Shown here: piece by piece, positions 35,873 to 43,880 of the stretch
Layout of the letters: the number at the start of each line of letters is the position of its first letter
Position numbering within the stretch: the stretch's first letter is position 1
Assembly (NCBI RefSeq): GCF_022836935.1
Contig: NZ_CP083239.1
Span: forward strand, 2,432,001 to 2,496,000
DNA length: 64,000 nucleotides
Direction: 5' to 3'
DNA from: Ancylobacter polymorphus
GTDB taxonomy: Bacteria > Pseudomonadota > Alphaproteobacteria > Rhizobiales > Xanthobacteraceae
Program-made: the position numbers and the translations under genes
The notes under the pieces: model-generated
What the model was told of the DNA's origin: nothing
Database searches by the model: none
The model's input: the letters and a program-made list of their open reading frames with translations, nothing else

Positions 35873-36820
35873 TCAGTCGCCCGCCGCCAGTCTTTCCAGC
35901 GCCGCCGCCACGGCGTCGCGGTGCTCGGTCAGCCCCTTATACGCCAGCTGGTCGGCGTCGAGGCCGAGAATCTGCTCGCGCAGCGAGGCGGCGAGGGTGC
36001 GCCCTTCCGGGTGGCGGCGGAAGGCGAGGAACGGGTCGACATGAATGCGGATGGTGAACAGCATGTCGCCGCTCTCCGGCAGGCGGCGCAGGGTCTGGCG
36101 TTCCACCCGCACGAAGGCTTCCGGGGCGAGATGGGCGGGGTCCTCGAACCAGTGGCGCGGGCGCTCCTTCGATTCGGGGTGGTGCCGCTCGTCATCGGGA
36201 TAGATCGACCAGTTCACCCGCCACACCGGCTGATCGACCTTCAGATTCTCGAAGATGCGGTTCATCACCCGGGCGAGCTTGCTCTCATAGCCCGGCACCG
36301 CGCGGTGGAGTTCGTCGAGCGACTGGCCGAATTTTTCGGTGAGCGACCAGGCGGAGGGAAAGCACAGCACGGCGGCGACGAGGCGGTAGCCGGCCTCGCC
36401 TTTGCGCAGCAGCACGAGATCGTCGGAGACGATCTGCCCGGCGACGACCAGCGGTGCCTCGCTCTCGTCGTCGAGATCGAAGGTCTGGCCGGTGGCGGTC
36501 ACGGTGAGGTGGCGGCCCTGCAGCCGGTACTGATCGGGAAAGCGCGCGGTGAGATGGGCGACGAGCAGCTCCAGCGTCTCGCGCTGCGCCGCGCGGGTGT
36601 CCGGCTCCTCGCACACCACGATGTCGCGCTTGTCGCGGATCAACGCCGCGCGCTCGGCCAGCGTGGTGGCGAGGTGGGCGTCGGGCTCGATCCATTCCGC
36701 GAGGTCGAGCGGGGCGAGGCCGACGGAAAACGCCTTGCGCGACCCGTCATAGGGCGTGTGGGCGAAGGCGTCGGCAATGGGCGCGGCGGCGGGGGAGGTC
36801 GGGGGGGCGGCGATGTTCAT
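35873..36820 (-). CDS. Heme-dependent oxidative N-demethylase alpha-subunit-like protein (DUF3445)
   Basis: A 315-residue protein of the DUF3445 family, whose best-studied members are alpha subunits of heme-dependent oxidative N-demethylases (dimethylamine monooxygenase, DmmA). Conserved pieces seen are VAAVLCFPSAWSLTEKFGQSLDELHRAVPGYE, VWRVNWSIYPDDERHHP and RVERQTLRRLPESGDMLFTIRIHVDP. The family binds heme through a histidine I cannot pinpoint here. The usual partner subunits (DmmB, DmmC, DmmD) are not in the window, so it may be a stand-alone member with another substrate. The start at 36820 is the family start. Confidence 0.82.
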   Translation of the reverse strand: MNIAAPPTSPAAAPIADAFAHTPYDGSRKAFSVGLAPLDLAEWIEPDAHLATTLAERAALIRDKRDIVVCEEPDTRAAQRETLELLVAHLTARFPDQYRLQGRHLTVTATGQTFDLDDESEAPLVVAGQIVSDDLVLLRKGEAGYRLVAAVLCFPSAWSLTEKFGQSLDELHRAVPGYESKLARVMNRIFENLKVDQPVWRVNWSIYPDDERHHPESKERPRHWFEDPAHLAPEAFVRVERQTLRRLPESGDMLFTIRIHVDPFLAFRRHPEGRTLAASLREQILGLDADQLAYKGLTEHRDAVAAALERLAAGD

Positions 36821-36963
36821 AAAAACGTGCTCGGCTGGCGGAGACGGGCAGGGGCCCGCGTGGGGTTAGCTTAGAACCTGTGCAGGGTTTTCGTCAGCCC
36901 AAATTGTCGCCAGCCGACGCCGGATGCCCTGCGGAAAACGCAGGGCGGGGGGCGAGGGGGGCG

Positions 36964-37575
36964 TCAGGCGTCGGGCGTCTCGTCCTGCCATCGCAGCCGC
37001 GAGCGCCCGCTGGTGAGGTCGGACAGCAGTCGCTGCACAGGCTCCACTTGGGCGGCCGGTGACACAATCGACAGGATGGCGCCGCTCGCGGTGAAGGCCT
37101 CCACCGCGACCTCCACGCCGGGCAGGGCACCGAGGCGCGCCTGCACCAGAGCGAGATCGCTGAAGCCGCACTCCGCCGTCCCCGCCACCGTCTCCACCAG
37201 CGCCACCTTCGCGGCCTCGCGCAGGCATTGCGCGGCGGTGCCGCCATAGGCGCGCACCAGCCCGCCGCTGCCGAGCAGAATGCCGCCGAACCAGCGCGTG
37301 ACCACCACGGCGACACGGTCTAGGTTCTGCCCGTCGAGCGCGGCGAGGATCGGCTTGCCGGCGGTGCCGGAAGGCTCGCCGTCATCGCTGAAGCGGTAGG
37401 CGGCGCCGATCCGCCACGCCCAGCAATTGTGATTGGCCCCGGGATCGGACTGCGCGGCGATGAACGCCTTCGCCGCCGCCTCGTCCGCCACGGGCGCGGC
37501 CGCCGCGCGGAAGCGGCTTTTCTTGATCTCCTGCTGGCACTGGGCCACGTCAATGAGGGTGAAGCGCTCGACCAT
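36964..37575 (-). CDS. YigZ/IMPACT family protein
   Basis: A 203-residue protein with the UPF0029/Impact N-terminal domain: KKSRFRAAAAPV near residue 19, NCWAWRIG, and the family hallmark FSDDGEPSGTAGKPIL near 62-77, followed by VVVTRWFGGILLGSGGLVRAYGG. A C-terminal DUF1949 domain covers residues 140-195. The eukaryotic relative IMPACT binds GCN1 in translational control; the bacterial role is not established. The ATG at 37575 fits the family start. It lies 60 bases downstream of the aruI-like gene. Confidence 0.93.
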   Translation of the reverse strand: MVERFTLIDVAQCQQEIKKSRFRAAAAPVADEAAAKAFIAAQSDPGANHNCWAWRIGAAYRFSDDGEPSGTAGKPILAALDGQNLDRVAVVVTRWFGGILLGSGGLVRAYGGTAAQCLREAAKVALVETVAGTAECGFSDLALVQARLGALPGVEVAVEAFTASGAILSIVSPAAQVEPVQRLLSDLTSGRSRLRWQDETPDA

Positions 37576-37635
37576 GGCCCCGTCTAGACCAATTCCGGCG
37601 AAAATGCCTCCGCCGGATCGAAGAGGCGCGGCGCG

Positions 37636-39237
37636 TCAGGCGGTGGCGCCGTGCGTGCGCGTCTGGTGAATTTCGATCAGGCTCGGCCCGTTGCGCTCCT
37701 TGGCGGCGGTGAGGGCCGCGCCGAGCTCGCTCACATCCGAGAGCCGCAGCGCGGGCACGCCATAGGCCCCGGCCATGCCGAGGAAATCCGGCGGGGAGGG
37801 CTTCACGCCCTCCGGGGTGATGCCGTTCGAGACCATGTAGGTCTCGATCTCCTGATAGCCGTCATTGTTCCACACGAGGAAGATCACCCGCGTTCCGGCA
37901 TCGACCGCCGAGCCGATCTCGGCGAGGGAGAACTGGAACCCGCCATCGCCGGTGAGGCAGACCACCGGGCGCTCCGGCGCACCGAGCGCCGCGCCGATGG
38001 CGGCCGGCGGGCCGTAGCCCAGCGCGCCGAAGCCGGTGGCGGCATTGAACCAGGCGCGCGGGCGGGCGAGATCGAGATAGAGATTGCCGGCATAGACGGC
38101 CTGGGTGGAATCGCCCACCACCAGCGCGTCCGGCAGTGCGGCGTAGATCGCCTCGATCACGCCGATCTCGGTGCGGATTTTCGGCGTCAGTTCCTGCCAC
38201 GCCGCCTCGCGCGTCGCTGCCGCCCGCGCCGCACCGTCGCCGCTGCGGGCGGCAACGAGCGGCAGGAGGCCCTCGACCGCCGCTTCCACCGTCGACAGCA
38301 CGGGAAGGTCCGCGCGCGGCGCGCGGGCGAGCTGGAGCGGGTCGATGTCGACGCGCACGAATGTGGCCAGCGAGGGGAAGTGGCCGTCATCATACATGTC
38401 GTAATCGGTCTGGCCCATTTCGGTGCCGAGCCCGATGACGAGATCCGCCTCGGCGATGAGCCGGCGGGTGGCGGCAAGGCTCGGGCTCGCCGGCACGCGC
38501 AGGGGATGGCCGGCTAGAAGGCCGCGCGCGTTCACGGTCATGACCACGGGCGCGTCGAGCTTTTCCGCCAGCGCTTCGATCGCGTCCGCCGCCGCGACGG
38601 CGCCGCCGCCGCACATCAGCACGATGCGCCGGGCGTCATCGCACAGGGCGGCGAGCTGATGCAGCGTCGCCGCCGCCGCACCGGGACGGGCCGGTACGGT
38701 GGCCCTGGCGACGATCGCGCCGGCCGGCAGCGGCATCACATCGGTGGGAATTTCGATATGCACCGGCCCCGGCCGCGCCGAGCCCATGACCGCGAAGGCC
38801 TGCGCCACCACCGAGGCGAGGTCCGCCGGATCGTTCAGCGTCCAGGAGGCGGCGGCGAAGCTTTTCATCAGTGCCGCCTGATCCGGCAATTCGTGGAGAT
38901 AGCCGAGCCCCTGGCCGAGCGAGGCGCGCCGGTTGACTCCCGAAATCACCAGCATCGGCACCGAATCCTGCCGCGCCTGTGCCATGGCGGTGATGGTGTT
39001 GGTGAGCCCGGGCCCGGTGATAACAAGCGCCACGCCCGGCTTGCCGGTGACGCGGGCATAGCCATCGGCCATGAAGCCGGCGCCCTGCTCATGGCGCGGG
39101 GTGATGTGGCGGATTTTCGCGTCGGCGAGGCCGCGATAGAGCTCGACCGTGTGGACGCCGGGAATGCCGAACACCACCTCGACGCCATTGGCTTCCAGGA
39201 GGTCGATCAGCGCCTCCCCAACCGTTTTCGTACCCAT
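37636..39237 (-). CDS. aruI: AruI-like thiamine-diphosphate decarboxylase (5-guanidino-2-oxopentanoate decarboxylase)
   Basis: A 533-residue protein of the acetolactate-synthase-like ThDP family. The catalytic glutamate is in TPRHEQGAGFMADGYAR near residue 49, GLGTEMGQTDYDMY lies in the middle domain, and the ThDP motif GDGGFQFSLAEI ends in WNND. Similarity in these blocks and the adjacent AruH-like aminotransferase point to AruI, which decarboxylates 5-guanidino-2-oxopentanoate to 4-guanidinobutanal in the arginine transaminase pathway. A generic acetolactate-synthase-like enzyme is the alternative. AGGA precedes the ATG at 39237. It follows the AruH gene by 48 bases. Confidence 0.8.
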   Translation of the reverse strand: MGTKTVGEALIDLLEANGVEVVFGIPGVHTVELYRGLADAKIRHITPRHEQGAGFMADGYARVTGKPGVALVITGPGLTNTITAMAQARQDSVPMLVISGVNRRASLGQGLGYLHELPDQAALMKSFAAASWTLNDPADLASVVAQAFAVMGSARPGPVHIEIPTDVMPLPAGAIVARATVPARPGAAAATLHQLAALCDDARRIVLMCGGGAVAAADAIEALAEKLDAPVVMTVNARGLLAGHPLRVPASPSLAATRRLIAEADLVIGLGTEMGQTDYDMYDDGHFPSLATFVRVDIDPLQLARAPRADLPVLSTVEAAVEGLLPLVAARSGDGAARAAATREAAWQELTPKIRTEIGVIEAIYAALPDALVVGDSTQAVYAGNLYLDLARPRAWFNAATGFGALGYGPPAAIGAALGAPERPVVCLTGDGGFQFSLAEIGSAVDAGTRVIFLVWNNDGYQEIETYMVSNGITPEGVKPSPPDFLGMAGAYGVPALRLSDVSELGAALTAAKERNGPSLIEIHQTRTHGATA

Positions 39238-39285
39238 GACCGTTCCTCCCACCCCGCCTTGCCCGGCCGCGACCGGGATGTCGCG

Positions 39286-40476
39286 TTATGCCCGCCGTGC
39301 CGTTCTCAATCCCGAGCGCGCGGCCAGCGCCGCCATGCGCCGGCACGCCTCTTCGATCCTGTCATCCGGCACCGTGAGGCTGATGCGGATGAAGTCGCGC
39401 GCCTCGGCACCGAAGGCGGAGCCCGGCATGACAGCGACCTCCTCCTCGTCCAGCAGCGCCCAGGCGAAGGCTTCGCCGTCCATGCCGGTGCCGCTGACAT
39501 CGACGACGATGAACATGCCGGCCTCGGGCGGGAACGGCACCAGCCCCGGCGCCTCCGCCAGCATGGTGCCGATGAGGGCGGCGCGCCGGCGATAGGCGGT
39601 GCGCATGAGCGCCGAAGTGCCGATGGGGTTGTCGAGCGCGTGCGCGGTCATGTCGGCGATGAAGGGCTGCTGGCCGAATAGCATGGTTTCCGACACCGCC
39701 AGAAGGCGGGCGCAGAACTCGGCCGGCCCGATGGCCCAGCCGCTGCGGAAGCCCGGCGCGGCGTGCGACTTCGAGATGGAGGAACAGACAATGGTGCACT
39801 CGGCCAGGGCGGGATCGTCGAAGGGCGAGGCGAAGCGGCCTTCGAGGATCAGCTCCTCATAGACCTCGTCGGAGACGATCCACAGATCGTGGCGGCGGCA
39901 GACCTCGCCGATGGCGGCGATCTCCTCGGCCGTGAGCACGGCGCCGGTGGGGTTGTGCGGCGTGTTGAGCAGCAGCACGCGGGAATGAGGGGTGATCGCC
40001 CGCTCAAGATCCGCCGCCTGCATGTGGAAGCCTTTTTCCGGGCGCAGCGGCACGGGGATCATCTCGGCGCCGGTGGCGCGGACGACGCCCTCATAGGTGG
40101 CGTAGAGCGGATCGCCCACCAGCACCGCGTCGCCGGTCTCGACCAGGCCGAGCATGACGGCGAAAAGCGCGGTCTGGGTGCCGGGAAAGCACAGCACATT
40201 GTCGCTGGTCACGTCCGGCCGGCGCCTCGCGTATTTGCGCACCAGCGCGTCGACCACCACTTGCTCGCCGCGCCCGTTGGAATAGCGGTGCCGGCCGGCC
40301 GCCATGGCGCGCGTCGCTTCCGCGATCAGCCGCTCATGCGGCGGCAGGTCGGGCTCGCCGATGGTCAGCTCGATGATGGGCCGACCGGCGGCCTTGCGGC
40401 GCCGGCCCTCGACATGGACGGCCCATTTCTCGGAGCCGAGGCGGGCGAGCCTGTCGGTGATGGATGCGTAGCGCAT
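39286..40476 (-). CDS. aruH: AruH-like aminotransferase (arginine-pyruvate transaminase type)
   Basis: A 396-residue fold-type I PLP aminotransferase. Substrate and PLP-binding motifs are LTIGEPDLPPHE, GTQTALFAVMLGL, NTPHNPTGAVL and SDEVYEELI, with the PLP lysine in SSISKSHAAPGFRSGW near residue 235. Overall blocks resemble Pseudomonas AruH, which transfers the alpha-amino group of arginine to pyruvate. The downstream AruI-like gene supports this, but an aspartate-type aminotransferase of other specificity cannot be excluded. It starts 4 bases after the TetR gene and belongs to the 41997-37636 operon. Confidence 0.8.
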   Translation of the reverse strand: MRYASITDRLARLGSEKWAVHVEGRRRKAAGRPIIELTIGEPDLPPHERLIAEATRAMAAGRHRYSNGRGEQVVVDALVRKYARRRPDVTSDNVLCFPGTQTALFAVMLGLVETGDAVLVGDPLYATYEGVVRATGAEMIPVPLRPEKGFHMQAADLERAITPHSRVLLLNTPHNPTGAVLTAEEIAAIGEVCRRHDLWIVSDEVYEELILEGRFASPFDDPALAECTIVCSSISKSHAAPGFRSGWAIGPAEFCARLLAVSETMLFGQQPFIADMTAHALDNPIGTSALMRTAYRRRAALIGTMLAEAPGLVPFPPEAGMFIVVDVSGTGMDGEAFAWALLDEEEVAVMPGSAFGAEARDFIRISLTVPDDRIEEACRRMAALAARSGLRTARRA

Positions 40477-40480
40477 TGGG

Positions 40481-41122
40481 CTACTCCCGGTCGCGAGCGG
40501 TGGGGGTTGGCGCGGCGATCGGCTGGCCGATCAGCGCCTCGACGGAGGAAAAGGCGATCGAGACCAGTTCGCTTTCCCCGAAAAGTTCGCCGGCGAGGCA
40601 GCCTTCCAGCCACAGGCCGTCGAGGATGCCGTTAATGGCGATGGCCAGCGCGCGGATGCGTTCCCGCGTGACGGGCGCGCCCCGGCCGGCGAAAAAGTCC
40701 GCCAGCAGTTCTTCCAGCTCGGCGCGGAAGCTCAGATAGCCTTCGCGGTGGATCGCCGCGAGGGCGGGGTCGACGCTGACCCGGCTGATGAACGCCGCCC
40801 AGAGCGAGAGGCTGCGGCTGTTGGCGACGGGCTCGGTCAGGTTGACGAAGATGAAGTCCGACAGCCGCTGCTCCGGCGTGCCCTCAAGGTTCTTCGCCTT
40901 CTCGGTCAGCCGGGCGATGAGGACCTTGTAGGCTTCCTGGAGGATGATGTCCTTGGAGGCGAAATAGTGCCGGATCAGCCCCGCCGTCACCCCGGCCCGT
41001 GTCGCGATCTGGCGCACGGTGGCGCCCTGTAGCCCGGCTTCTGAAATGCAGTCCAGCGTCGCCTCGATGAGGTCGTGCCGACGCTCGGCCTCGGTGCCCC
41101 TATGGAAATCGCGGCGGGTCAT
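40481..41122 (-). CDS. TetR-family regulator, BetI-like
   Basis: A 213-residue TetR regulator. The N-terminal helix-turn-helix is RRHDLIEATLDCISEAGLQG, then ATVRQIATRAGVTAGLIRHYF. The C-terminal ligand domain resembles the BetI-type (TetR_C) group with NSRSLSLWAAFISRVSVDPALAAIH. Its start overlaps the stop of the upstream hydrolase gene (ATGA). It lies inside the arginine-catabolic operon and probably controls it, perhaps from the palindromes in the divergent region at 42020-42081. The ligand is not known. Confidence 0.9.
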   Translation of the reverse strand: MTRRDFHRGTEAERRHDLIEATLDCISEAGLQGATVRQIATRAGVTAGLIRHYFASKDIILQEAYKVLIARLTEKAKNLEGTPEQRLSDFIFVNLTEPVANSRSLSLWAAFISRVSVDPALAAIHREGYLSFRAELEELLADFFAGRGAPVTRERIRALAIAINGILDGLWLEGCLAGELFGESELVSIAFSSVEALIGQPIAAPTPTARDRE

Positions 41123-41997
41123 GCCGCGCGACGCAGCACGGGCCGCGTCAGGCAGGTGGGGCCGCCCTCGCAGGCGATGCACAGCGCGTCCGCCGCGAAG
41201 GTCGACACCGTGCAGCCGGCGGCCTCCATCGCCGCTTTGGTGGCGGGGAAGCCCTCGACCATGATCACCTCGTTCGGGCGTGTCGGCAGCACGTTGAGCG
41301 AGAGGCCGTTGCTGGCGTGGAACTCGTCCGCGGGGGCTTCGATTAGGCGGATGCCGCGCGCCTTCAGCAGCTGGTAGAACGCCGCCGGCAGCAGGGGCGC
41401 GAAGACGAGGGCGAGATCGTCGGCCAAGGGGCTGATGACGCTCATGAGGTGCAGGCAGGCTTCTTCCCCGTGCCAGAGCGGCAGGTCGAAGCCCAGCACC
41501 GTGATGCCATAGGGGGCGAGCAGGGCGCCGAGCTGGTCGATGCCCGCCTGATTGGTGCGCACGCCGCGCCCGACAATGAGGGTGCGCGCATCCAGCCACA
41601 CGCAGTCGCCGCCTTCCACCGTGCCGGGAGCCTCGATGCGCCCGAGGATCGGAATCTGGCGTTCCGCATAGGCCCGCTCATGCAGCGCCGGCTCGCTGGC
41701 GCGCAGCGGCTTGCCCATGCGCAGGATCACCGCGCCATGGTCCGTCATCAGCGAGGGGTCATGGGTGAACATGGCGTCGGCGAGCCCGTCGCCGGGATCG
41801 TCCAGCCAGAGGACCTCGGCGCCGGACTGTTCGACCAGGCGGGCGAAGGCGCCATATTGCTCGACGGCTTTCGCGCCATCGAAGGTCGGGCCGTAGTGCC
41901 ACTGCGCCGGGTCCGCCGCGCGCAGGCTCGGGCCCGGGCGGCGCATGAGCACGCGCTGCAGCGGCGCCGACATTTCCTGCGACCCGAAAGGCGACAT
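41119..41997 (-). CDS. DDAH/arginine-deiminase superfamily hydrolase (amidinotransferase fold)
   Basis: A 292-residue protein of the guanidine-modifying superfamily. Motifs are MFTHDPSLMTDHGAVILRMG near the N-terminal third, the acidic GTVEGGDCVWLD, the catalytic-histidine region EEACLHLMSVISPLADDLAL, and the C-terminal nucleophile Cys282 in CEGGPTCLTRPVLR. Length fits dimethylarginine dimethylaminohydrolase (about 260-290) rather than full arginine deiminase (about 410). It would hydrolyse a guanidino compound to citrulline plus an amine, or the like. The ATG at 41997 has AGAGG 6 bases upstream; an earlier ATG at 42036 lacks one. It is the first gene of the minus-strand operon. Confidence 0.82.
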   Translation of the reverse strand: MSPFGSQEMSAPLQRVLMRRPGPSLRAADPAQWHYGPTFDGAKAVEQYGAFARLVEQSGAEVLWLDDPGDGLADAMFTHDPSLMTDHGAVILRMGKPLRASEPALHERAYAERQIPILGRIEAPGTVEGGDCVWLDARTLIVGRGVRTNQAGIDQLGALLAPYGITVLGFDLPLWHGEEACLHLMSVISPLADDLALVFAPLLPAAFYQLLKARGIRLIEAPADEFHASNGLSLNVLPTRPNEVIMVEGFPATKAAMEAAGCTVSTFAADALCIACEGGPTCLTRPVLRRAA

Positions 41998-42019
41998 ATG
42001 ATACCTCTTGGCGATCAAC

Positions 42020-42035
42020 TGCCAAATTTTTGGCA
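42020..42035. promoter_or_regulatory. Palindrome TGCCAAATTTTTGGCA, candidate operator
   Basis: Perfect 7-bp arms around a 2-base centre, 22 bases upstream of the DDAH-type gene start and inside the divergent promoter region of the two arginine-type operons. Position and symmetry suit a TetR- or LysR-type regulator encoded nearby; which one is inference. Confidence 0.5.
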
Positions 42036-42061
42036 CTGCACAAAAACGTTGCGGTGCGATT

Positions 42062-42081
42062 AGTTATACGCTTGAATAACT
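42062..42081. promoter_or_regulatory. Inverted repeat AGTTAT-N8-ATAACT, candidate operator
   Basis: Perfect 6-bp arms at 42062-42067 and 42076-42081 in the 191-base region between the divergent DDAH-type operon and ABC importer operon. The surrounding bases are AT-rich for this genome, as expected of promoters. Confidence 0.45.
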
Positions 42082-42188
42082 GCGAAGGAAAGTGCATCGT
42101 TACCCCGTGAAATGACACGAGGCGCTCACGCCTTGCCCGTTGCCGGTCTCCGGCGGGGCGCGCGGTGGCGTCAGGAAAGAGGGACGGC

Positions 42189-42236
42189 ATGAGCGATATG
42201 CCTTGGTCTCGGCCTGCGGAGGCGCCCATCCGATGA
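42189..42236 (+). CDS. Possible 15-codon leader ORF upstream of the basic amino acid importer
   Basis: ATG at 42189 is preceded by GAGGGACGGC, a better ribosome-binding site than that of the next gene. It encodes MSDMPWSRPAEAPIR and stops at 42234-42236, overlapping the ABC ATPase ATG as ATGA. This arrangement would let ribosomes finishing the short frame initiate on the ATPase gene. It may be a translational-coupling leader or chance; no attenuator-like hairpin was recognised. Confidence 0.35.
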   Translation: MSDMPWSRPAEAPIR

Positions 42237-43006
42237 CGGAGCGCGCCGAGGCCATCGCCATTCGCGACCTGCACAAGCATTTCGGTGCGCTGGAGGTCCT
42301 CAAGGGCATCTCGCTCACGGCGCATGAAGGCGATGTCATCGCCATCATCGGCGGTTCCGGCTCCGGCAAATCGACGCTGCTGCGCTGCATCAACATGCTG
42401 GAGGTTCCCAGCCGTGGTTCGGTCGCCATTCGCGGCGAGGAGATCGCGCTGAAGCCGAACGGGCTCGGCGGGCTGGCGACCGCGGACCGGCGGCAGGTGC
42501 AGCGCCTGCGCTCCCGCCTCGGCATGGTGTTCCAGAGCTTCAACCTCTGGCAGCACATGACCATTCTGCAAAATGTCATCGAGGCGCCGGTGCATGTGCT
42601 CGGCGTGCCGAAAGCCGAGGCGGTGGCGCGCGGCGAGGCGCTGCTGCGGCGTGTCGGCCTGTTCGACAAGCGCGACGCCTATCCCGCCTTTCTCTCCGGC
42701 GGCCAGCAGCAGCGGGCCGCGATCGCCCGCGCCCTCGCCATCCAGCCGCATGTGATGCTGTTCGACGAGCCGACCTCCGCGCTCGACCCCGAACTGGTCG
42801 GTGAGGTGCTGACCGTCATCGGCGATCTCGCCCGCGAGCAGCGCACCATGATCCTGGTGACGCATGAGATGAAATTCGCCCGCAATGTCGCCAGCCACAT
42901 CGTGTTCCTGGCCCATGGCGTGATCGAGGAACAGGGCCCGCCGGAACAGATCTTCGGCGATCCAAAATCGGAGCGGCTGAAGAAGTTCATCAGCTCAAGC
43001 CACTGA
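42233..43006 (+). CDS. Polar/basic amino acid ABC transporter ATP-binding protein (HisP-like)
   Basis: A 257-residue ATPase of the polar amino acid importer family. Walker A is GGSGSGKST near residue 41, Q-loop [16 protein letters not shown] signature [16 protein letters not shown], Walker [15 protein letters not shown] and H-loop VTHEMKFAR. HisP-type family features (SFNLW, EMKFARNV) are present. The start at 42233 is coupled to a possible leader ORF. It energises the importer whose binding protein and two permeases follow. The operon is divergent from the DDAH/AruHI operon, so arginine or a relative is the likely cargo. Confidence 0.92.
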   Translation: MTERAEAIAIRDLHKHFGALEVLKGISLTAHEGDVIAIIGGSGSGKSTLLRCINMLEVPSRGSVAIRGEEIALKPNGLGGLATADRRQVQRLRSRLGMVFQSFNLWQHMTILQNVIEAPVHVLGVPKAEAVARGEALLRRVGLFDKRDAYPAFLSGGQQQRAAIARALAIQPHVMLFDEPTSALDPELVGEVLTVIGDLAREQRTMILVTHEMKFARNVASHIVFLAHGVIEEQGPPEQIFGDPKSERLKKFISSSH

Positions 43007-43034
43007 AAAAGCCCGAAAACCAGAGGGGACCAGC

Positions 43035-43817
43035 ATGAAACACGCTTTCAGGACGATGATCGCCGCCGCCGTCATCGGCATGGCCGGCATTTGCGGCGCG
43101 GCCGCCGAACCGCTCAAGGTCGGCTTCGCCGCCGAGCCCTATCCGCCCTTCGCCTCGCCGGACGCCAGCGGCAAGTGGGAAGGCTGGGAAGTCGAGTTCA
43201 TGGAGGCCATCTGCAAGCAGGCCAAGCTCGAATGCGTGATCACGCCCGTGGCCTGGGACGGCATCATTCCGGCGCTGACCTCGAAGAAGATCGACATGAT
43301 CGTCGGTTCGATGTCGATCACGCCCGAGCGGCTGAAGACCATCGACTTCTCCGACAAGTACTACAACACGCCGACCGGCGTGATCGGCCCCAAGAGCGAG
43401 AAGTTCACCGCGACGCCGGAGGGGCTGAAGGGCAAGACCATCGGCGTGCAGGTCGCCACCATTCACCAGGACTATGCCAACAAGTATTTCGGCAAGGCCG
43501 GCGCGACCGTGAAGGAATACCAGACGCAGGATGAGGCCAATGCCGACCTCGCGGCCGGGCGTCTCGACGCGGTGCAGGCCGACGCCATCGCGCTCGCCGC
43601 CTTCCTCAGCACCGACCAGGGCAAGCAGTGCTGCGACCTCAAGGGCAATGTGAAGGATGACCCGGAAATCCTCGGCGCCGGCGTGGGCGTCGGCCTGCGC
43701 AAGGGCGACACCGAGCTGAAGGACAAGATCAACGCCGCGATCAAGGCGATCCGCGCCAACGGCACCTACGACAGCTTCTCCAAGAAGTATTTCGACTTCG
43801 ACATCTATGGCGGCTGA
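43035..43817 (+). CDS. Basic amino acid ABC transporter substrate-binding protein (ArgT/HisJ-like)
   Basis: A 260-residue periplasmic binding protein. A signal peptide covers about residues 1-24 (basic start, hydrophobic core, G-A-A-A-E). The mature part follows the family-3 solute-binding pattern: VGFAAEPYPPFASPDASGKWEGWEVEFM, DMIVGSMSITPERLKTIDFSDKYY, and TDQGKQCCDLKG near the end. The SMSITPER strand and acidic D/E residues resemble lysine-arginine-ornithine binding proteins. A GC-rich hairpin follows the gene. The cargo is inferred from context. Confidence 0.9.
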   Translation: MKHAFRTMIAAAVIGMAGICGAAAEPLKVGFAAEPYPPFASPDASGKWEGWEVEFMEAICKQAKLECVITPVAWDGIIPALTSKKIDMIVGSMSITPERLKTIDFSDKYYNTPTGVIGPKSEKFTATPEGLKGKTIGVQVATIHQDYANKYFGKAGATVKEYQTQDEANADLAAGRLDAVQADAIALAAFLSTDQGKQCCDLKGNVKDDPEILGAGVGVGLRKGDTELKDKINAAIKAIRANGTYDSFSKKYFDFDIYGG

Positions 43818-43830
43818 TCCTGTGCGGGCC

Positions 43831-43853
43831 GGGCCGGCAGGTGATGCCGGCCC
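43831..43853 (+). terminator. GC-rich hairpin between binding-protein and permease genes
   Basis: A perfect 9-bp stem, GGGCCGGCA at 43831-43839 with TGCCGGCCC at 43845-43853, has a 5-base loop, 13 bases after the binding-protein stop. No T-run follows, so it is more likely an mRNA-stabilising or attenuating hairpin that raises the level of the binding protein over the permeases than a full terminator. Confidence 0.6.
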
Positions 43854-43880
43854 GCGCCCGCCGGAGCCCGGGAGGGGCTG

